DNA of 44,600 nt, from positions 1-44,600 of the forward strand of contig JAZNNG010000078.1 in NCBI GenBank assembly GCA_045580165.1, written 5' to 3'. The DNA is from UBA4717 sp045580165 (lineage in GTDB: Bacteria > Bacillota > Clostridia > Oscillospirales > CAG-272). Shown in pieces: positions 15,977 to 23,048 of this stretch. Each line of letters opens with the position of its first letter. Within the stretch, counting starts at the first letter, position 1. Under the pieces are notes generated by a model. It saw only the letters and a list, made by a program, of their open reading frames with translations, was not told the DNA's origin and did not search any database. The position numbers were made by a program, and so were the translations under genes.

Positions 15977-16120
15977 TTATTTTTTGTTTTTGCTTAAAAT
16001 TTCTTCTTCAATATCAACCAAAATAAATTCATCGCAAATACCAAGCGTACCTATACTGATTTCTTCGAGCTTGCATTTTTTACCGTCGCAATAAACACAT
16101 AATTCGTTAGTACAGTTCAT
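15977..16120 (-). CDS. Small Cys-rich protein, 47 residues
   Basis: Reads M-N-C-T-N-E-L-C-V-Y-C-D-G-K-K-C then an acidic tail with one more Cys. Four cysteines within the first 16 residues (positions 3, 8, 11, 16) suggest a metal-binding knuckle; Cys29 is a fifth. The ribosome site GAGGTG stands six bases before the ATG and a consensus promoter lies upstream (16141-16169), so it is likely expressed although short. Function unknown. It is divergent from an XRE regulator whose operator candidate sits in this promoter. Confidence 0.65.
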   Translation of the reverse strand: MNCTNELCVYCDGKKCKLEEISIGTLGICDEFILVDIEEEILSKNKK

Positions 16121-16140
16121 ATAATCACCTCACACTTTAC

Positions 16141-16169
16141 ATTATAACCTAAAACAGGTTAAAAATCAA
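16141..16169 (-). promoter_or_regulatory. Promoter of the Cys-rich gene with inverted-repeat operator
   Basis: Read leftward: -35 TTGATT (16164-16169), 17-bp spacer, -10 TATAAT (16141-16146). The spacer contains the inverted repeat AACCT-AAAAC-AGGTT (16146-16160), a likely site for the divergent XRE protein, placed to block RNA polymerase. Confidence 0.65.
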
Positions 16170-16214
16170 TTCTTATTTCAAAATAATATAAAATGGTTTC
16201 ACGAGGTAATATAT

Positions 16215-16433
16215 ATGTATAAGAGAATTAGAGACTTGCGTGAAGATTTAGATATGACACAGACTGAAATTGCCAATATGCTCGGTATGTCTCAGACCGG
16301 ATATTCGAAGTATGAAACCGGAGAAAATGACATACCTACAGCTATTCTTATTAAGTTGGCAGATTTTTATAATACTTCAATTGATTATCTTCTTGGTCAA
16401 ACAGATAATCCCGTCAGAAAACAAACAGACTAA
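16215..16433 (+). CDS. XRE-family helix-turn-helix regulator
   Basis: 72 residues, essentially one HTH_3 domain: R-I-R-D-L-R-E-D, then M-T-Q-T-E-I-A-N-M-L-G-M-S-Q-T-G-Y-S-K-Y-E (helices 2-3) and the ending D-Y-L-L-G-Q-T-D-N-P. Ribosome site CGAGGTAA. Divergent from the Cys-rich gene and therefore a candidate repressor of it through the inverted repeat at 16146-16160. The final residues run into what looks like the start of a second, broken XRE gene. Confidence 0.88.
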   Translation: MYKRIRDLREDLDMTQTEIANMLGMSQTGYSKYETGENDIPTAILIKLADFYNTSIDYLLGQTDNPVRKQTD

Positions 16434-16642
16434 ACGAACTTTGTGCACAGAGAAGTATAACTGTAAGCAGACTTTGTACTTATTCGGGAGCGACACAGTC
16501 AACTGTAAACGATATAATTAACGGAGTTACCAAAAATCCCGGCGTAGCAACTATAAAGAAGCTTTGTGACGGACTTGATATGCCCTTGTCTGAGTTTTTT
16601 GATACGGATTATTTCAACAATTTGGAGCAGGAAATAAAATAA
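16424..16642 (+). pseudogene. Second XRE-family regulator, start lost
   Basis: A frame shifted relative to the preceding gene reads N-R-L-N-E-L-C-A-Q-R-S-I-T-V-S-R-L-C, then S-G-A-T-Q-S-T-V-N-D-I-I-N-G and an ending S-E-F-F-D-T-D-Y-F. This is the usual order of a short XRE regulator, but no start codon exists between the in-frame stop at 16406-16408 and the domain; a normal protein would begin with Met just where Thr (ACA 16421-16423) stands. It overlaps the end of the intact XRE gene by ten bases. Likely a decayed neighbour, or a domain reached by frameshifting from the first gene. Confidence 0.65.
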
Positions 16643-16644
16643 AC

Positions 16645-16682
16645 AAAACGGAAGTTACAGATACTTGTAGCTTCCGTTTTGT
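16645..16682. terminator. Terminator between XRE remnant and SGNH hydrolase
   Basis: Stem AAAACGGAAG / CTTCCGTTTT extended by TACA/TGTA, with T-rich tails on both strands. Confidence 0.8.
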
Positions 16683-16732
16683 AATATATATCAAATGGTA
16701 GGGGAGAGGGCAAGCTCTTCCCGCGAGAAAAA

Positions 16733-17470
16733 TTATCCTAAATACGACTTTATCGCCATAGCGTTGAAAAATGCGATCTTCTGCGCTCCGTTCTTGTTCG
16801 GATGAAGCCCGTCCTTGAGATCGCGTCCTTCTTCACCCTGGGTTTCGTACCGTCCGTTGATTCCGCAGTATATGGTGTCGATATATCTTACCGACAAACG
16901 TGCCGCGATATACTTGATAAGATCTCCCTTTTGCTTTATGCTTGAGAAGGAACGCGTTTGCTCGACGCCCTGAATGGGAGTGCATACAAACTGATACGCG
17001 TTCGGGTACAGCTCGTAAAGCGACTCAATAACGTATCTCATAGCACCGCCCCAGGTGCATCTGTTGACCTTGTCGAGAGGCACGTATTCGCCGTCTCTGT
17101 AAAACTGTTGGTTGACCTCCTCGATGGAGTCGAGTCGTGGGTCGTTTGTTCCTGCAGCCATAATGATAACGTCAAATTCCTGATAGTCGGGATCGCCCGC
17201 GGCCTTCAGACGCCTTAACTTCTCGACCTGATTGCCCATTACGTTTCCGAGCATAACGTCGGGCTCCTTGGGCTTGAATACGGGGTCTCCGTTGTATTCG
17301 TAGTCTATAACTCTGTCGCACCATCTCGCGCCCGATACCGCAACGCTCGCGTGAAAAGCAGGCTCAAGAAGCTCGCAGAAATATTTAGGCCAGCCGCGCT
17401 CGCCCATATAAAGCGCGGTTATACTGTCGCCCATAAATAAAACTCGTTTACCTTTGAGAAAGTTATCCAT
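16733..17470 (-). CDS. SGNH/GDSL-family esterase, cytoplasmic
   Basis: 245 residues without signal peptide. Nucleophile in G-D-S-I-T at about 15-19, block III in A-A-G-T-N-D at about 105-110, and catalytic D-G-L-H-P-N at about 222-227. Substrate unknown; relatives deacetylate sugars or act as lysophospholipase-like esterases. Ribosome site GAGGTG, own consensus promoter, no operon partner. Confidence 0.85.
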   Translation of the reverse strand: MDNFLKGKRVLFMGDSITALYMGERGWPKYFCELLEPAFHASVAVSGARWCDRVIDYEYNGDPVFKPKEPDVMLGNVMGNQVEKLRRLKAAGDPDYQEFDVIIMAAGTNDPRLDSIEEVNQQFYRDGEYVPLDKVNRCTWGGAMRYVIESLYELYPNAYQFVCTPIQGVEQTRSFSSIKQKGDLIKYIAARLSVRYIDTIYCGINGRYETQGEEGRDLKDGLHPNKNGAQKIAFFNAMAIKSYLG

Positions 17471-17503
17471 AGTTACACCTCGGCTTATGTGTTCTTGCTA
17501 TCT

Positions 17504-17532
17504 ACTATACCACTTATGTGTCCGTATGTCAA
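17504..17532 (-). promoter_or_regulatory. Promoter of the SGNH esterase gene
   Basis: Read leftward: -35 TTGACA (17527-17532), 17-bp spacer, -10 TATAGT (17504-17509). Confidence 0.8.
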
Positions 17533-17618
17533 ATCCGTATCCTATTTTTAATAAAAAATTTTTTCATTCGTAAAAGGATAAATAAATGTCAAAAAAGTAA
17601 AAATTAGCATTTTATGTG

Positions 17619-17647
17619 TTGAATTAAGGGAAAAAATGTGATACAAT
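17619..17647 (+). promoter_or_regulatory. Promoter of the malate dehydrogenase operon
   Basis: -35 TTGAAT (17619-17624), 17-bp spacer, -10 TACAAT (17642-17647), about 40 bases before the ATG. The gap 17471-17687 otherwise holds only the divergent promoter at 17504-17532. Confidence 0.75.
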
Positions 17648-17687
17648 GGAGACGTAAATTTTTTTATTATATAATGGAGAAATTATT

Positions 17688-18818
17688 ATGGCAAACAGTA
17701 TCAATTATTCTTATGAATCTCTCAAAAAATTCTGCACCGACGCGTTCCTCAAGTTCGGCTTCAACGAGAAGGAGTGCGAGATAATCGTTGATGTTCTTCT
17801 CACCTCCGACCTCTACGGAATCGAGTCTCACGGTATGCAGAGACTCGTTCGTTACCACAAGGGTATCGAAAAGGGACTTATAAAGGTTGACGCAAAGCCC
17901 GAGGTTGTTTTTGAAACGCCCGTTTCCGCAGTAATCGAGGGACACGACGGTATGGGTCAGCTCATCGGTCACAAGGCTATGGAAATAGCTATTGAAAAGG
18001 CAAAGAAGGTTGGTATGGCGGTAGTTACAGTCAGAAACTCCAACCACTACGGTATCGCAGGCTACTACGCAAAGATGGCGTGCAACGCAGGACTTATCGG
18101 TATGTCTATGACTAACTCCGAGGCAATAATGGTTCCCACCTTTGGCAGACTCGCTATGCTCGGCAGTAACCCTATCGCGGTTGCAATGCCCGCAGAGCCC
18201 TACGACTTCTTCTTCGACGCTTCCACAACGGTAGTTACAAGAGGTAAGCTCGAGATCTACAATAAGCTCGGGAAGCCTCTCCCCGAGGGCTGGGCGCTTG
18301 ATTCCACAGGACACGGCTCGACAGACGCCGCTGACGTTCTCAAGAACATCGTCGCAAAGGCAGGCGGCGGAATTATGCCTCTCGGCGGCGAAACAGAGCA
18401 GAACGGTAGCCATAAGGGTTACGGCTACGGTATGTTTTGTGAGATCTTTACCTCCATTCTTTCTATGGGTCTCACCTCTAACCACACTCACATTGGCGGC
18501 AAGGGCGGTACCTGCCACGGCTTTATTGCGATCGACCCCAAGGTATTCGGAGACGCAGACGAGATCAAGGAGCATCTTTCCACGTTCCTCCGCGAGCTTC
18601 GTGAATCTCCCAAGTCCGAGGGTGCAGAGAGAATCTACACTCACGGCGAAAAGGAAGTTTTCGCATACGAGGACAGAATGAAGAATGGTATCAACGTAAA
18701 CATCAACACCGTTGCGGAAATGGTAGACCTTTGCAACTATCTCGGTATGGACGTTGAGACCTACCTCGGCGCAGAAGCAAAGAAGCTCCAGCTCAATAAG
18801 AGCTCTTACGATATGTAA
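17688..18818 (+). CDS. Malate/L-lactate dehydrogenase-family oxidoreductase (Ldh2/YlbC type)
   Basis: 376 residues. Shows the family pattern: L-Y-G-I-E-S-H-G-M near 45 with the conserved His, D-G-M-G-Q-L near 85, V-R-N-S-N-H-Y-G-I-A-G near 115-125 (substrate and NAD contacts) and P-T-F-G near 150. This fold is unrelated to classical lactate and malate dehydrogenases; members oxidise malate, ureidoglycolate, sulfolactate or similar 2-hydroxy acids with NAD(P). The neighbouring malic enzyme makes malate the most likely substrate. Starts the three-gene operon; 23 bases before the malic enzyme gene. Confidence 0.9.
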   Translation: MANSINYSYESLKKFCTDAFLKFGFNEKECEIIVDVLLTSDLYGIESHGMQRLVRYHKGIEKGLIKVDAKPEVVFETPVSAVIEGHDGMGQLIGHKAMEIAIEKAKKVGMAVVTVRNSNHYGIAGYYAKMACNAGLIGMSMTNSEAIMVPTFGRLAMLGSNPIAVAMPAEPYDFFFDASTTVVTRGKLEIYNKLGKPLPEGWALDSTGHGSTDAADVLKNIVAKAGGGIMPLGGETEQNGSHKGYGYGMFCEIFTSILSMGLTSNHTHIGGKGGTCHGFIAIDPKVFGDADEIKEHLSTFLRELRESPKSEGAERIYTHGEKEVFAYEDRMKNGINVNINTVAEMVDLCNYLGMDVETYLGAEAKKLQLNKSSYDM

Positions 18819-18841
18819 TACATAGGAAGGGGAATAATACA

Positions 18842-20014
18842 ATGGATATCAGAGCAGAATCACTTAAAAAGCATTACGAATGGAACGGTAAGATCGAGGT
18901 CATCTCGAGAACTCCCGTCAAGAATAAGGAGCAGCTTTCTCTCGCATACACCCCCGGTGTTGCAGAGCCCTGCCTTGAAATTCAGAAGGATATAACAAAG
19001 TCCTACGACCTCACAAGACGTAACAACCTCGTTGCCGTAATCACAGACGGCACGGCTGTACTCGGTCTCGGTGACATCGGTCCCGAAGCAGGTATGCCCG
19101 TTATGGAGGGTAAGTGCGCGCTCTTCAAGGAGTTCGCAGACGTTGATGCGTTCCCGCTTTGCATAAAGTCCAAGGACGTTGACGAGATCGTAAGAACAGT
19201 ATATCTTCTCTCGGGAAGCTTCGGTGGAATCAACCTCGAGGACATTGCTGCTCCCAGATGCTTTGAAATTGAAAGAAGACTTAAGGAGATATGCGATATT
19301 CCCGTGTTTCACGATGACCAGCACGGAACTGCTATCGTAGTTGGTGCGGCTCTTCTCAACGCTCTTAAGGTAGTTAATAAGAGCATCGCAGACGTTAAGT
19401 GCGTTATCAACGGCGCAGGCTCTGCAGGAACTGCTATCGCTGAGCATATGATGAAGCTCGGTGTCAAGAACCTCGTTATGTGCGACCGCTTCGGTATCAT
19501 CTGCGAGGGTGACGAGACCCTTAGCGACGCTCACAAGAAGCTCGCAGCAGTTACCAACAGAGAGCACATCAAGGGTCAGCTTGCAGACGCTATGCGCGGT
19601 GCAGACGTGTTTATAGGCGTTTCTGCTCCTAACGTAGTATCAAAGGAAATGGTTACTTCAATGGCAGACGGCTCCATTGTATTCGCTATGGCAAACCCTG
19701 TTCCCGAAATTCTTCCCGATCTTGCAAAGGAAGCAGGCGCGGCAGTAGTAGGTACAGGCCGTTCAGACTTCCCGAACCAGATAAACAACGTTCTTGCATT
19801 CCCCGGAATCTTCCGCGGAGCGCTTGACGTAAGAGCAAGTGATATCAACGATGAAATGCAGATGGCGGCATCCTACGCTATCGCAGGACTCGTTTCAGAT
19901 AACGAGCTCAACAGCGAGTACATTCTTCCTTTCGCGTTTGACGAAAGAATAGGCAAGACGGTCGCGGCGGCAGTTGCAAAGGCTGCTCGTGACAGCGGAG
20001 TTGCAAGAATATAA
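18842..20014 (+). CDS. NAD(P)-dependent malic enzyme
   Basis: 390 residues, the short bacterial form. Motifs: Y-T-P-G-V-A-E-P, T-D-G-T-A-V-L-G-L-G-D-I-G-P, the metal site near F-H-D-D-Q-H-G-T-A and the Rossmann G-A-G-S-A-G-T-A. It decarboxylates malate to pyruvate, making NADH or NADPH. Together with the upstream dehydrogenase it links oxaloacetate or malate to pyruvate. Ribosome site GGAAGGGG. Confidence 0.95.
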   Translation: MDIRAESLKKHYEWNGKIEVISRTPVKNKEQLSLAYTPGVAEPCLEIQKDITKSYDLTRRNNLVAVITDGTAVLGLGDIGPEAGMPVMEGKCALFKEFADVDAFPLCIKSKDVDEIVRTVYLLSGSFGGINLEDIAAPRCFEIERRLKEICDIPVFHDDQHGTAIVVGAALLNALKVVNKSIADVKCVINGAGSAGTAIAEHMMKLGVKNLVMCDRFGIICEGDETLSDAHKKLAAVTNREHIKGQLADAMRGADVFIGVSAPNVVSKEMVTSMADGSIVFAMANPVPEILPDLAKEAGAAVVGTGRSDFPNQINNVLAFPGIFRGALDVRASDINDEMQMAASYAIAGLVSDNELNSEYILPFAFDERIGKTVAAAVAKAARDSGVARI

Positions 20015-20031
20015 ACAAAACGGAGAAATAA

Positions 20032-21132
20032 ATGAAAATTGAATGGAAGACCTGCTTTAAGGTGGGTATCAGCATTTTCGTTCTTTATCTTTGTATTCAC
20101 TACTGGAGCGCAGTACAGAATCTTATAGGACTTCTTATCGGCTCGGCATTGCCTCTCATAATAGGCTGTGCGATAGCGTTCGTTACAAATATTTTGATGT
20201 GCTTCTACGAAAAGCATTATTTCCCGAGGGCCAAAAAGAAATTTCTCATATCAAGCAGAAGACCCGTGTGTATAACGGCGGCTTTTCTTACGGTGCTTCT
20301 TATAGTGGTGCTTGTGGTGAGTCTTATAGTTCCTCAGCTTGTGTCCTGCGTAAAGCTTATAGCAGCGGAGCTTCCGGATGCTATAAGATTCGTTATATCA
20401 AAGATCGAGGCGTGGGGAATAGTTCCAGAAAACATAACCGACGTGCTTGAGAGTATTGACTGGAAGTCGCGTATCGGCTCTATAATAGAGGCGTTTACCT
20501 CGGGTGTCGGAAACGTGATGGACGTCGTGTTCTCTGCGGTCACCTCGGTTTTCTCGGGTATTGTAACGGGATTTTTGGCAATTATCTTTGCCGTATATAT
20601 CCTCGCATCGAAGGACAGACTTGCCGCGCAGTTTAATAAGCTCGCAAGAAAATATATGAGCAAGGATTTTTCAGGAAAGCTCACCCGTGTGATTTCCACC
20701 TTGAATATGTCTTTCCGTAACTATATCGTCGGTCAGTGCACCGAAGCTCTCATACTCGGAGCTTTGTGTACGATAGGAATGCTCATATTCAGGCTCCCGT
20801 ACGCCGCGATGATAGGTGCACTCATCGCCTTCACCGCGCTCATACCCGTTGCGGGCGCGTATATCGGAGCAATAGTCGGAGCGTTTATGATACTCACGGT
20901 TTCACCCGTGAAGGCGCTTGTATTCCTTATTTTCATAATCGTACTCCAGCAGCTTGAGGGTAATATAATTTACCCGAAGGTGGTCGGCTCCTCGATCGGA
21001 CTTCCTGCAATATGGGTGCTGGCGGCAGTAACCGTAGGCGGCGGAATGTTCGGAGTTATCGGAATGCTTGTGGCAGTACCGGTAGCGGCAGCGATATATA
21101 CCTTCTTAAGGGAAGAGATCAACGAAGAATAA
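20032..21132 (+). CDS. AI-2E/PerM-family membrane protein
   Basis: 366 residues with about eight helices: two near 10-60, two near 75-105, then a soluble segment and the conserved C-terminal helices with P-V-A-G-A-Y-I-G and E-G-N-I-I-Y-P-K-V-V-G-S-S-I-G-L. The family includes TqsA (autoinducer-2 release) and sodium/proton antiporter-like members; the substrate here cannot be told. Last gene of the operon, 17 bases after the malic enzyme. Confidence 0.9.
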   Translation: MKIEWKTCFKVGISIFVLYLCIHYWSAVQNLIGLLIGSALPLIIGCAIAFVTNILMCFYEKHYFPRAKKKFLISSRRPVCITAAFLTVLLIVVLVVSLIVPQLVSCVKLIAAELPDAIRFVISKIEAWGIVPENITDVLESIDWKSRIGSIIEAFTSGVGNVMDVVFSAVTSVFSGIVTGFLAIIFAVYILASKDRLAAQFNKLARKYMSKDFSGKLTRVISTLNMSFRNYIVGQCTEALILGALCTIGMLIFRLPYAAMIGALIAFTALIPVAGAYIGAIVGAFMILTVSPVKALVFLIFIIVLQQLEGNIIYPKVVGSSIGLPAIWVLAAVTVGGGMFGVIGMLVAVPVAAAIYTFLREEINEE

Positions 21133-21133
21133 A

Positions 21134-21167
21134 ACAAAAAATCCGCATCGTGAGATGCGGATTTTTG
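21134..21167. terminator. Bidirectional terminator between AI-2E gene and gdhA
   Basis: Stem ATCCGCATC / GATGCGGAT with GTGA loop, A run before and T run after, serving the convergent genes. Confidence 0.9.
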
Positions 21168-21180
21168 TATGCTTATTAAA

Positions 21181-22533
21181 TCAAACCACTCCGTGAGCGA
21201 GCATAGCCTCTGCAACCTTGATAAAGCCTGCGATGTTAGCGCCTGCGATAAGGTCGTCGCCAAGACCGTACTTTTTAGCGGTAGCGATGGATGTGTCGAA
21301 GATGTTCTTCATGATGCCCTTGAGCTTTTCATCAACCTCTTCAGCAGACCAGCTGTAACGCATAGAGTTCTGGGACATTTCAAGACACGAAACTGCAACG
21401 CCGCCTGCGTTAACTGCCTTGGAGGGAGCGATGATGACCTTGTTAGCCTTGAGGTAAGCAACAGCCTCGTTGGTTGTAGGCATATTGGAAACCTCAACGT
21501 AGTACTTGACGCCGTTAGCAACTATCTTTTCAGCCTCAGCAACGCCTACCTCGTTCTGGGTAGCGCAAGGCATAATGATGTCAACCTTTGTACCCCAGGG
21601 CTTTTCGCCGGGGAAGAAGGGAACGCCGAACTTGTCTGCGTAGTCCTGAACCTTGTTACGGCAGGAAGCACGCATTTCAAGCATAAAGTTGATCTTTTCT
21701 TCGGTATTGATACCGTTTTCGTCATAAACGTATCCGTCGGGACCCGAGATGGTAACTACCTTACCGCCGAGCTCGGTGATCTTCTTAACAGCACCCCAAA
21801 CAACGTTACCGAAGCCGGAGATAGCGAAGGTCTTGCCCTTGATGTCGTCGCCGAAGTGCTTGAGAAGCTCAACGGTGTAATAAACTGCGCCGTAGCCTGT
21901 AGCTTCGGGACGGATGAGAGAACCGCCGTAGGGAATACCCTTACCTGTAAGAACACCGGTGAACTCGTTTCTGAGTCTCTTGTACTGACCGAACATATAG
22001 CCAATCTCTCTTGCACCGACACCGATATCACCTGCGGGAACGTCTGTGTCTGCGCCTATGTACTTGGAAAGCTCTGTCATAAAGCTCTGGCAGAATCTCA
22101 TAACCTCGCCGTCGGACTTGCCGGTGGGGTCGAAGTCACTACCACCCTTACCGCCGCCCATAGGGAGACTTGTGAGGGAGTTCTTGAAGGTCTGCTCAAA
22201 GCCGAGGAACTTTATGATGCCCTCGTAAACGGAGGGATGGAATCTAAGGCCGCCCTTGTAAGGACCGATAGCGCTGTTGAACTGTACTCTGAATCCGCGG
22301 TTTACCTGAACCTTACCGTTATCGTCAACCCACGGAACTCTGAACTTGATGATTCTTTCGGGCTCAACTATGCTTTCAACAACACCCTTTTCAATAAATT
22401 CGGGGCGCATTTCGAGAACGGGCTCGATGGTTTCGAGTACTTCGCGTACTGCCTGATGGAATTCAGGCTCGCCTGCATTTCTTTTTTCGACCCTTTCCAT
22501 AAGGTCTTCGAGATATTTGATCTTAAAACTCAT
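21181..22533 (-). CDS. gdhA: NADP-type glutamate dehydrogenase
   Basis: 450 residues, full length for the hexameric bacterial enzyme. Glutamate and 2-oxoglutarate site: G-P-Y-K-G-G-L-R-F-H-P, active-site Lys in M-G-G-G-K-G-G-S-D, and D-V-P-A-G-D-I-G-V-G-x-R-E. The Rossmann part has G-F-G-N-V. NADP preference is suggested by overall similarity to the GdhA class, not proven. Assimilates ammonium. Own promoter at 22576-22605; terminator shared with the neighbour. Confidence 0.96.
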   Translation of the reverse strand: MSFKIKYLEDLMERVEKRNAGEPEFHQAVREVLETIEPVLEMRPEFIEKGVVESIVEPERIIKFRVPWVDDNGKVQVNRGFRVQFNSAIGPYKGGLRFHPSVYEGIIKFLGFEQTFKNSLTSLPMGGGKGGSDFDPTGKSDGEVMRFCQSFMTELSKYIGADTDVPAGDIGVGAREIGYMFGQYKRLRNEFTGVLTGKGIPYGGSLIRPEATGYGAVYYTVELLKHFGDDIKGKTFAISGFGNVVWGAVKKITELGGKVVTISGPDGYVYDENGINTEEKINFMLEMRASCRNKVQDYADKFGVPFFPGEKPWGTKVDIIMPCATQNEVGVAEAEKIVANGVKYYVEVSNMPTTNEAVAYLKANKVIIAPSKAVNAGGVAVSCLEMSQNSMRYSWSAEEVDEKLKGIMKNIFDTSIATAKKYGLGDDLIAGANIAGFIKVAEAMLAHGVV

Positions 22534-22575
22534 TATAATCCTCCTAACAAGTTTGAATAAAAATAATACCTTAAA

Positions 22576-22605
22576 ATTTTACCACAAAAAAACTATAATT
22601 GTCAA
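22576..22605 (-). promoter_or_regulatory. Promoter of gdhA
   Basis: Read leftward: -35 TTGACA (22600-22605), 18-bp spacer, -10 TAAAAT (22576-22581). Confidence 0.78.
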
Positions 22606-22717
22606 TAAATTCGCTAAAATCCGAGGGAAAAATTTATAAAAAACGGGAATTTTACAATAATGGTGTGTAAGAGCCCTCCAAAATTTGTTTATATAGTCAA
22701 TAAATATGCAAAAACAA

Positions 22718-22746
22718 TTGACATAAATTACACGGTTTGATATACT
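22718..22746 (+). promoter_or_regulatory. Promoter upstream of beta-lactamase remnant and m5U methyltransferase
   Basis: -35 TTGACA (22718-22723), 17-bp spacer, -10 TATACT (22741-22746). The transcription start would fall at about the ATG of the remnant (22757). It is probably the promoter of the methyltransferase gene at 23049. Confidence 0.78.
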
Positions 22747-22756
22747 TTAATAGTAA

Positions 22757-23023
22757 ATGCGTCAGAATCAGTTTACCGATCAGAGAGAGATCGACTTCTT
22801 GGATACACAGGTCGGCTACGGTTACGGACTCGGTGTCAAAGTTCATATTGACAAGTCAAAATCTCTCCGTCCCACTCCTCTCGGTGAATTCGGTTGGGGG
22901 GGAGCTGCAGGTGCAACTATGCTTATTGACCCTGTAAATCATCTTTCGATGTTCTACGTTCAGCATCTGCTTATGAGTCCCGTAAAACCCGGAGCCAGAA
23001 TAATTAACGTTTTGTATTCGTAA
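22757..23023 (+). pseudogene. C-terminal remnant of a serine beta-lactamase-family hydrolase
   Basis: 88 codons resembling the last part of class C beta-lactamase-related esterases: G-Y-G-Y-G-L-G-V near the start, then G-E-F-G-W-G-G-A-A-G (the K/H-x-G-like third motif region), I-D-P, and F-Y-V-Q-H. The N-terminal two thirds with the S-x-x-K motif are absent; an in-frame stop precedes the ATG and no ribosome site is seen. The remnant begins right after a consensus promoter. It is most likely debris of a larger gene. Confidence 0.7.
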
Positions 23024-23048
23024 TAAAACAACTCATACGGAGATTTGT

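Noticed and set aside
16690..16722. Imperfect hairpin GGGGAGAG/CTCTTCCC after the leftward SGNH gene
   Set aside because: It has a wobble pair and no T run on either strand; the terminator at 16645-16682 is far better.
17667..18842. A 391-codon antisense frame over the malate dehydrogenase gene
   Set aside because: Same reason: the sense gene has clear family motifs, promoter and ribosome site.
21169..22560. A 463-codon open frame antisense to gdhA
   Set aside because: It mirrors the full length of an unmistakable glutamate dehydrogenase; it lacks a ribosome site and its protein is low in recognisable motifs. It is a product of codon bias.
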